Origin: Paraniabella ginsengisoli
GTDB lineage: Bacteria; Bacteroidota; Bacteroidia; Chitinophagales; Chitinophagaceae
Direction of reading: 5' to 3'
DNA: 64,000 nt
NCBI RefSeq assembly: GCF_022513635.1
Contig: NZ_JAKWBL010000004.1
Span: 372,001-436,000, forward strand
Part shown: in pieces, positions 58,642 to 64,000 of the stretch
Position numbering within the stretch: position 1 is the first letter of the stretch
Layout of the letters: the number at the start of each line of letters is the position of its first letter
Translations under genes and position numbers: made by a program
Notes under the pieces: model-generated
Databases searched by the model: none
What the model saw: only the letters and a program-made list of their open reading frames with translations
What the model was told of the DNA's origin: nothing

Positions 58642-58748
58642 TAAAATTGAATATTAAAAGAAATAATTAAATTAATAATGCGAAGATAAAGGGAATCGGA
58701 CGGTTGGGTTTAAGCAATGAGTGTGGATGCTTGTAAGCCACATATTTT

Positions 58749-59029
58749 TTAAAATAAATCTGCATGCGATCCTGTACGAACTAATTCTAAAAGATGTATT
58801 TCCTCATGCTCTGCCCATATTAGTAATAAGTCGGGCTTACGTGACACTCCCAATAATTCTTCCACGTTCCACTTAGTTTATGAGGTCTGTACTTTTTCTC
58901 TATTCCTTTATGGCCATTTTTTGCAAGCTTGGTAATAAGTTGTTGAAGGAGCATAAAATCTTTTAAAGACCGTTTCTTTAACAATTTCTGGTCTTTCAAA
59001 AACTTTGTGGATGTAACAATTTGAAACAT
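58749..59029 (-). CDS. YafQ/RelE-like mRNA interferase toxin, frameshifted
   Basis: Type II toxin, about 93 residues. VTSTKFLKDQKLLKKRSLKD, HKLSGTWKNYWECHVSPDLL and LIWAEHEEIHLLELVRTGSH fit YafQ, including the C-terminal His of GSHADLF. A missing base near 58823 splits it; corrected, the end is a TAA at 58749. It starts 4 bases after the antitoxin stop. Confidence 0.85.
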
Positions 59030-59033
59030 TTAC

Positions 59034-59234
59034 TCAAATATTGTTGAAAAGTGCTTCAACACTGTCAAACCTTTTGCCTTTTCCGCTTTTTAATTCTTTC
59101 ATAGCAGCTATGGTATCAGCATTAGGAATTGCGTTCTGCTTTTTCTTGTCCGTAACACCAATGCCCAATTCTTTCAAAAGAGCTTTAATGAGATTAGCCT
59201 TATCATCCGGAACTTTAATTTCAAGACTTTGCAT
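59034..59234 (-). CDS. RelB/DinJ-like antitoxin
   Basis: A 66-residue protein from the ATG at 59234 (MQSLEIKVPDDKANLIKALL). It is acidic-helical with a lysine-rich middle and a C-terminal toxin-binding tail (SGKGKRFDSVEALFNNI). Short length, position just before the toxin and the 4-base gap mark it as the partner of the YafQ-like toxin. Confidence 0.83.
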   Translation of the reverse strand: MQSLEIKVPDDKANLIKALLKELGIGVTDKKKQNAIPNADTIAAMKELKSGKGKRFDSVEALFNNI

Positions 59235-59265
59235 ACACAAAAAATTAAACTCAAATTAAGCTTTT

Positions 59266-59804
59266 TTAATAATACGGACTGATCATGACATACACCAAAA
59301 CACCTGTAATAGCAACATATAACCAAAGCGGCCATGTAATTTTAGCGATTTTTCTATGACGAGCAAACTCACCAACCAATCCGCGATAAGCAGTAAATAA
59401 AATGAATGGAAGGATGATGCTGGCAAGTGGAATATGTGTAAACAGAATGATATAATAAAAGGTTTTTAACGCGCCCGTTCCTCTAAATTTTGTATCTCCT
59501 GCAAATAAATGATGACAAATATAGCTTACAAGAAAAAGTATGGACAGCACCATTGCAAACAGCATTAATTTTTTATGAAGTTCGTATTTTCCTTTTTTAC
59601 AGCAACCAAGGCTGCTATTAATAATATAGAAACAGCGGAGTTAATAACGGCATTTATTAAAGCAAAAAGGTGTACGTCAAACCCCAGGTCTACATTTACC
59701 TGCACGCGCCCAAGCGCAGCAACAATTAAAAAAACAATTATAGAAAATGACAGGATCAGCCAGTTTGCTTTTTTATCATTTTTCTTCCAGGTGGATGTCA
59801 ACAT
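59266..59804 (-). CDS. DUF420 membrane protein, frameshifted
   Basis: Membrane protein of about 180 residues with five hydrophobic segments. A shift near 59570 (A-run) joins VKKGKYELHKKLMLFAMVLS. ICHHLFAGDTKFRG and LFTHIPLASIILPFILFT have the conserved His and TH-x-P of DUF420. Such genes accompany cytochrome-oxidase assembly genes. Its ATG lies inside the end of the SCO gene (29-base overlap), so the two are coupled. Confidence 0.83.
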
Positions 59805-60593
59805 TTTTTTTCTTTTTGAATAGTATCATAAATAAACCAACAGCAACAGCCGCAATTAAAAACACAATCGCTAATAACTTAACAGGCAAGCTGCTTTTTT
59901 GCTTCTGTCTTTCTCAAGCGTTAATAAAACGGCGTCTCTCGAAAGTTTTTTAATATCAGCAGAATCGAGTCCATGATAATAGCCGCGTATATTGCGCTTG
60001 CCATCTATCAACACAAAATGATCCGTATGAATAAAAGAGGTATCGATTCCTTTACCATCAACCAATCCTAACCTCAGATCGTTGATAGCCAAATCATAAA
60101 TGGTCTTCTTATCGCCAGTAAGTAAATCCCATTGTTCGGGATTGATCTGAAACCGGTCTGCCCATTTTTTCAATTGCGCTACAGAATCTCTTTCAGGATC
60201 AACCGAAAAAGAAAAGAAATGGATGTTATGGTTTGTTTTATCTCCAACGCGCTGAGCGTTTGTAATAGATTCTTCCACCGCCTTCATGTTGCTGGTCAAG
60301 GCGGGGCAAATGGTGGGGCAATGCGTAAAAAAGAAATCAGCAATAACTATTTTCCCATCGTAATCGCTTAACTTAACAGTGTCACCAACCTGGTTAACAA
60401 GCTTAAAGTCGGGAACCTTATGCCAGTTGGTATCAGAAACCTGCTTTCCATTTTCCAGGCGGGTACTGATGCTGTCGGGCATATAATGACCAGGCATGGA
60501 AAGCGCTTCGTCGCTATAGTGCCGAATAAAAAGATAGCAGGTTAATGGAAGCAATAATGCCATCAAAACAGCATATAAACCTTTTTTACTCAA
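59776..60593 (-). CDS. SCO1/SenC-family protein with C-terminal membrane segment, frameshifted
   Basis: Copper chaperone for cytochrome oxidase. An N-terminal anchor (LYAVLMALLLPLTCYLFI) is followed by ADFFFTHCPTICPALTSNM (CxxxC) and FIHTDHFVLIDG (His). The raw frame ends at 59871. Adding one A near 59893 continues it as KKSSLPVKLLAIVFLIAAVA then VGLFMILFKKKK, a second membrane segment ending at 59776. SCO proteins usually have only the N-terminal anchor. The DUF420 gene overlaps its end. Confidence 0.87.
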
Positions 60594-60620
60594 TGCAACA
60601 ATTTAATTTAATGAACGGAT

Positions 60621-60696
60621 ATTTTATTGGCCCGGCAGATAAACATGTGTCATCGATCTTGCGTCGCACTCTTCAACAGCAAAACATATCTCATCC
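60621..60696 (+). repeat. Interspersed repeat, copy 10
   Basis: attggcccggcagataaaca, tgtgtcatcgatcttgcgtc, gcactcttcaacagcaaaac, atatctcatcc. Best example of the gcgtcgcac form of the core. Upstream of the SCO gene, within a 284-base gap that otherwise shows nothing. Confidence 0.7.
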
Positions 60697-60877
60697 CACA
60701 TAAACGATGCTGTCAACCCTGTCTGAAATTTTTCAAAAACCCCAATAATGATCTTGAAAAATTTCGGCAAAATTCGTAAAATAAACTCATAGGCTGGCAC
60801 GATTTATTCTTTTTCTTTGTAGCCATAACAAATGTATCATTAGTTTTAACTTATCAATCAATATAAAAATTAAGTTT

Positions 60878-62122
60878 ATGCTCTCTAAATTATTTTTTGC
60901 ACTCTCTACCGTCGCACTTATTAGCTTTAATAGCTGCAACCCTGGTGACAACGCAGCTCCTGAACCAGACCCAGAGACACCCGGCCTTCCTCCCGTGGAT
61001 ACTACCAAGCCTAACACTAAGTATAATCCGGCATTTGAGGGCCAAACAAGAGGGCCAGGTATGAAAACAACAACAGCGTTGGATATAAAAGTTCTATCCG
61101 AAGGTCTTGTAAATCCATGGGGAATTGCAGCAATGCCAGACGGAAGGTTTCTTATTACTGAAAAGGGTGGCACCATGCGCATTGCCAAAACAAGTGGTGA
61201 ATTATCTTCTCCCATTATCGGATTGCCTGCTGTTAACTCAAACGGACAAGGTGGATTATTAGGCGTAACACTTGATCCTGGCTTTGCTAATACGAGAATG
61301 GCATATTGGGTTTTTTCTGAAAATATTGACGGAGGAACACTGACCGCTGTAGCAAAAGGGCGATTATCGGATGATGAAACTAAAATTGAAAACCCGACCG
61401 TTATTTACCGCGCCACACCAGCATTCAACGGAACCTTACATTATGGTGGTAGAATATTATTTGGTAAAGACGGAAATCTTTTTGTGAGCACAGGAGAAAG
61501 ATCAAACACGGAAACAAGGCCCAAAGCACAGGATTTAGGTACGGGCCTTGGAAAGATCGTTCATATTACCAAAGAAGGACGGCCTGTTGCTGGCAACCCC
61601 TTTGAGGGAACAGCTGGGGCGATGCCTGAAAATTATAGTTACGGCCATCGTAATGTTCAGGGTCTCGCACTTCATCCCGAAACTGGAGATTTATGGGAAA
61701 ATGAATTTGGACCTTTTGGCGGCGATGAAGTAAATCGAATTGAAGCAAGCAAAAATTATGGATGGCCAACAATTACATACGGGTTAGAATACAGCAAAGA
61801 CTCTATTAATAACGGGCTTACCCAAAAAGAAGGCCTGGAACAACCCGTTTATTACTGGGATCCTGTAGTATCGCCAAGCGGCATGACTTTTTACAGCGGT
61901 GATCTAATTCCTGAATGGAAAAATAATTTGTTCATTGGTTGTCTTAGCGGATCGCATATTGCACGCCTGAAAATTGATAATAATAATAAGGTTGTTGGCG
62001 AGGAAAGGCTTTTAGCCGATCAGCAACAACGATTCAGAGATATTGTGCAAGGTAAGGACGGTGCGCTATATGCTATTTGCGATGGCGCACATGGGCGGCT
62101 GTATCGAATAGGAAAGAAATAA
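60878..62122 (+). CDS. PQQ-dependent aldose (glucose/sorbosone) dehydrogenase-like lipoprotein
   Basis: A 414-residue six-bladed beta-propeller. The lipoprotein signal (LSTVALISFNSC, Cys ~20) and a Pro-rich linker lead into NPWGIAAMPDGRFLITEKGG, GQGGLLGVTLDPGFA, GGRILFGKDGNLFVSTGER, YSYGHRNVQGLALHPETGDL and GGDEVNRIEASKNYGWP, the soluble glucose dehydrogenase signatures including the conserved HRN. Probably outer-membrane or periplasmic sugar oxidation with PQQ. Intact, with its own terminator. Confidence 0.9.
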   Translation: MLSKLFFALSTVALISFNSCNPGDNAAPEPDPETPGLPPVDTTKPNTKYNPAFEGQTRGPGMKTTTALDIKVLSEGLVNPWGIAAMPDGRFLITEKGGTMRIAKTSGELSSPIIGLPAVNSNGQGGLLGVTLDPGFANTRMAYWVFSENIDGGTLTAVAKGRLSDDETKIENPTVIYRATPAFNGTLHYGGRILFGKDGNLFVSTGERSNTETRPKAQDLGTGLGKIVHITKEGRPVAGNPFEGTAGAMPENYSYGHRNVQGLALHPETGDLWENEFGPFGGDEVNRIEASKNYGWPTITYGLEYSKDSINNGLTQKEGLEQPVYYWDPVVSPSGMTFYSGDLIPEWKNNLFIGCLSGSHIARLKIDNNNKVVGEERLLADQQQRFRDIVQGKDGALYAICDGAHGRLYRIGKK

Positions 62123-62134
62123 TTTTTAAATAAG

Positions 62135-62162
62135 TGGCGCTTTAAAGGCGCCATTTGTTTTT
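62135..62162 (+). terminator. Terminator after the sugar dehydrogenase
   Basis: Stem tggcgc/gcgcca with a 7-base loop (62135-62153), then tttgttttt. Twelve bases past the stop. Confidence 0.8.
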
Positions 62163-62251
62163 ACAACATCGTCTTCGCTCTCAGTATTTCAGAAGACTGT
62201 TGTAATTACATTATTTTCGCCAAAACTTCAAACATCAAATCTCAAACATCA

Positions 62252-63238
62252 AATATTCTTGTTACAGGCGGAACCGGCTTTGTTGGCGCATATATTATTA
62301 AAGAGCTGGTGCAACAAGGCTTTCGTGTAAAGGCAATCAGGCGCGAGACCGCTCAAATGCCACAATTCATTGACCCTGCCATTCTGCAAAAAGTGGAATG
62401 GGTGGAAGGAGACATTTTAGATGTTGTTTCTCTTGCTGACGCCATGCAAGATGTTGACACCGTCATTCACAGTGCAGCAATCGTTTCTTTCAGTAAAAAA
62501 GACAGGCCGAAAATGTACAAGGTAAATGTAGAAGGCACTAAAAATGTTGTCAACATTGCTCTTGAAAGTAAAATAAAAAGATTAGTATATATCAGTTCTG
62601 TTGCGGCCATAGGCAGAAAGCTAACCGGCGGAACTGTTAATGAAAAAGCCCAATGGGAAGATAGTAAAGCAAACACACATTATGCTATCAGCAAGTTTAA
62701 TGCAGAACTTGAAGTATGGCGCGGGTTTGCTGAAGGTTTGGAAGGAGTTGTTCTGAACCCCGCAACGGTGCTGGGTTTTGGCAATTGGGATCAAAGCAGT
62801 AGCGCTCTGTTTAAAAATGCTTACAAAGAATTTAAATGGTACACGAATGGCATTAATGGTTTTGCCGATGTAGAAGATGTTGCTAAAGCTTCGGTTATGT
62901 TAATGCAAAGCGATATTACTGAAGAGCGATATATAGTATGTAATAGTAACTGGCCTTTCAGAAAAGTATTTGATACAATGGCCGAAAATTTTGGGAAGAA
63001 AAAGCCCTCAAAAGAGGCCACACCTTTTCTCTCAGGTATTGCCTGGCGTTTGGAAAAACTAAAAGCATTGTTCACTGGTAAAAAACCACTGCTTACTAAA
63101 GAAAGTGCTAAAGTAGCGAACAGCTTTACAGAATTTGACAACTCCAAGCTTCTAAAAACGTTGCCTTCGTTCCATTATACACCACTGGAAGAAACCATAC
63201 AAAAAGCTTGTAAGAAATATTTGGCAACCCTTAACTAA
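62252..63238 (+). CDS. NAD-dependent epimerase/dehydratase, start not resolved
   Basis: Extended short-chain dehydrogenase. The Rossmann loop NILVTGGTGFVGAYIIKEL begins at 62252, upstream of the first in-frame GTG (62309), so the true start is earlier, but no ATG is in frame there. tcaaacatcaaat occurs twice just before (62230-62254), and a small deletion may have removed the ATG. VNVEGTKNVVNIAL, YISSVAAIG and the YAISK (Y-x-x-x-K) site are present. About 325 residues. Substrate unknown. Confidence 0.85.
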   Translation, partial: NILVTGGTGFVGAYIIKELVQQGFRVKAIRRETAQMPQFIDPAILQKVEWVEGDILDVVSLADAMQDVDTVIHSAAIVSFSKKDRPKMYKVNVEGTKNVVNIALESKIKRLVYISSVAAIGRKLTGGTVNEKAQWEDSKANTHYAISKFNAELEVWRGFAEGLEGVVLNPATVLGFGNWDQSSSALFKNAYKEFKWYTNGINGFADVEDVAKASVMLMQSDITEERYIVCNSNWPFRKVFDTMAENFGKKKPSKEATPFLSGIAWRLEKLKALFTGKKPLLTKESAKVANSFTEFDNSKLLKTLPSFHYTPLEETIQKACKKYLATLN

Positions 63239-63395
63239 ACGTAGTTTTGAATGTGTTAAACTAGCGCGACCAAACGGATCCGTCATTGTCGGCGAACCAG
63301 ACATCTCCATATTTTTAGAGTGATTCCTCACTCCGCTGATGCTTCGTTCGAAATGATGTTCTCTGTTTTTTGAAACCTTTCAATTGAATAAGTTT

Positions 63396-63722
63396 TTAAT
63401 GCGACACAACCTTAAGCCCGATGATGGACGCGATTAAGGTAAATATGAAAAATATTCTCCAGAAATTTACCGGATCTTTAAAAATAAAAATGCCCATTAA
63501 TGCCGTACCGACAGCGCCTATTCCGGTCCATACAGCGTAAGCTGTTCCAATTGGAAGTGTTTGTGTGGCTTTTACCAACAACAACATACTTATTGTTAAA
63601 GAAACAAAGAAGCCTGCATACCAGGCATACATTTCCGATCCTGTTGTTTCTTTAGCCTTTCCCAGGCAAGAAGCAAATGCTACTTCAAATAATCCTGCAA
63701 TAATGAGTATGATCCAGTTCAT
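63396..63722 (-). CDS. Small multidrug resistance-family exporter (SugE/Gdx type)
   Basis: Four-helix membrane transporter of 108 residues from the ATG at 63722 (MNWIILIIAGLFEVAFA). The membrane Glu (GLFEV) and the SugE/Gdx stretch LPIGTAYAVWTGIGAVGTAL, then IIGLKVVSH, agree with guanidinium exporters rather than EmrE. Intact. No guanidine riboswitch motif is seen before it. Confidence 0.88.
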   Translation of the reverse strand: MNWIILIIAGLFEVAFASCLGKAKETTGSEMYAWYAGFFVSLTISMLLLVKATQTLPIGTAYAVWTGIGAVGTALMGIFIFKDPVNFWRIFFIFTLIASIIGLKVVSH

Positions 63723-63784
63723 ATTTTTTTGCAAAGGTCATTTATTATAAATAGTTATCTTTTTACAAATGATAAAAAAACATC

Positions 63785-64000
63785 TTACTTTATTTCAGCC
63801 CTGATGCGGCTGAGACTTACTTGTGTTATACCAAGATAAGAAGCAATAAATCCCAATGGAACTCGCCTTATAAGATCTGGTTGATCGCGCATTAAATCCT
63901 TATATCTATCCGATGCACTTCGCACTTGCCTTGATATAAGTCTTTCTTCGGTTTTGAGAAGTTCCTGCTCTGCTAATTTTCTACCCCAATTGGAAATATG
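63785..64000 (-). CDS. Crp/Fnr-family regulator, C-terminal part (runs off the window)
   Basis: The minus-strand frame is open from the window edge to a TAA at 63785 and reads ELLKTEERLISRQVRSASDR, YKDLMRDQPDLIRRVPLGFI, then ASYLGITQVSLSRIRAEIK. This is the C-terminal helix-turn-helix of the short Crp-like regulators common in Bacteroidota. The cyclic-nucleotide-fold part lies beyond the edge. It is just upstream of the SugE-type gene on the same strand. Confidence 0.83.
   Translation of the reverse strand, partial: HISNWGRKLAEQELLKTEERLISRQVRSASDRYKDLMRDQPDLIRRVPLGFIASYLGITQVSLSRIRAEIK

Noticed and set aside
63735..63784. Guanidine riboswitch before the SugE-type gene
   Set aside because: No mini-ykkC-type ACGR hairpin loops or other guanidine motif are visible in the short gap.

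Overview
The window reads as chromosomal DNA from a low-GC member of the Bacteroidota, most likely Chitinophagaceae. The evidence is the family content (flexirubin/aryl-polyene-type pigment genes, DUF2911 and TIGR02757 proteins, an ORF6N protein, 2-phosphosulfolactate phosphatase, a MerR regulator with a long acidic extension) and promoters of the Bacteroidota type (TTG/TTGAC, about 19 bases, TAnnTTTG). I see no rRNA, tRNA, CRISPR array or transposase. A caution applies throughout: about half of the genes, including essential ones (murA, gmk, gcvT), are broken by frameshifts. Where I resolved the break, it is nearly always one base missing from a short homopolymer. That pattern points to uncorrected sequencing error rather than decay, so these genes are annotated at full length with the shift position noted.

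Layout. 1-7.0 kb: nadK, a sulfatase, two small proline/lysine-rich secreted proteins, rnhB, a lipid kinase, a Fur-family regulator and a SCO protein. 7.0-28.8 kb: a pigment (flexirubin/aryl-polyene-like) cluster with two acyl carrier proteins, three Cys-His-His ketosynthases, two chain-length-factor-like ketosynthases, a further ketosynthase fragment, two hotdog dehydratases, a thioesterase, a halogenase-like flavoprotein, a methyltransferase, a polysaccharide deacetylase and an LpxL-type acyltransferase. An ACP-KAS-CLF module occurs twice in opposite orientations. The cluster is interrupted by a block of unrelated metabolic genes (9.7-15.5 kb), by a TrpB2-type gene and by an ORF6N gene preceded by three hairpins. 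28.8-31.4 kb: MscS channel, thioredoxin-like protein, MerR regulator.

31.4-32.8 kb holds no convincing protein gene. It carries three near-identical units with a promoter-like start and a terminator-like end, interpreted as a tandem family of small RNAs. 33-45 kb: a SNF2 helicase with SWIM finger, comB, gcvT, a beta-lactamase-fold serine hydrolase, a sterol-desaturase-type hydroxylase, a TIGR02757 protein translationally overlapped with a Fic protein, a truncated HigA-like antitoxin and a trans-sulfuration enzyme. 45-60.6 kb: a PepSY-like secreted protein, two DUF2911 proteins, an ACP phosphodiesterase, Uma2, an alpha/beta hydrolase, a deoxyhypusine-synthase-like enzyme, an M28 peptidase, rpiB, tatC, a CorC/HlyC-type protein, gmk, a bestrophin, murA, a RelB/YafQ-type toxin-antitoxin pair, and a DUF420/SCO pair likely serving cytochrome oxidase. 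60.8-64 kb: PQQ-type sugar dehydrogenase, NAD-dependent epimerase, SugE/Gdx-type exporter, and the C-terminal end of a Crp/Fnr regulator running off the edge.

Two repeat families overlay the genes: a 50-80 bp interspersed element present in about ten intergenic copies on both strands, and a GC-rich palindromic element found inside the coding regions of a ketosynthase and of gcvT.
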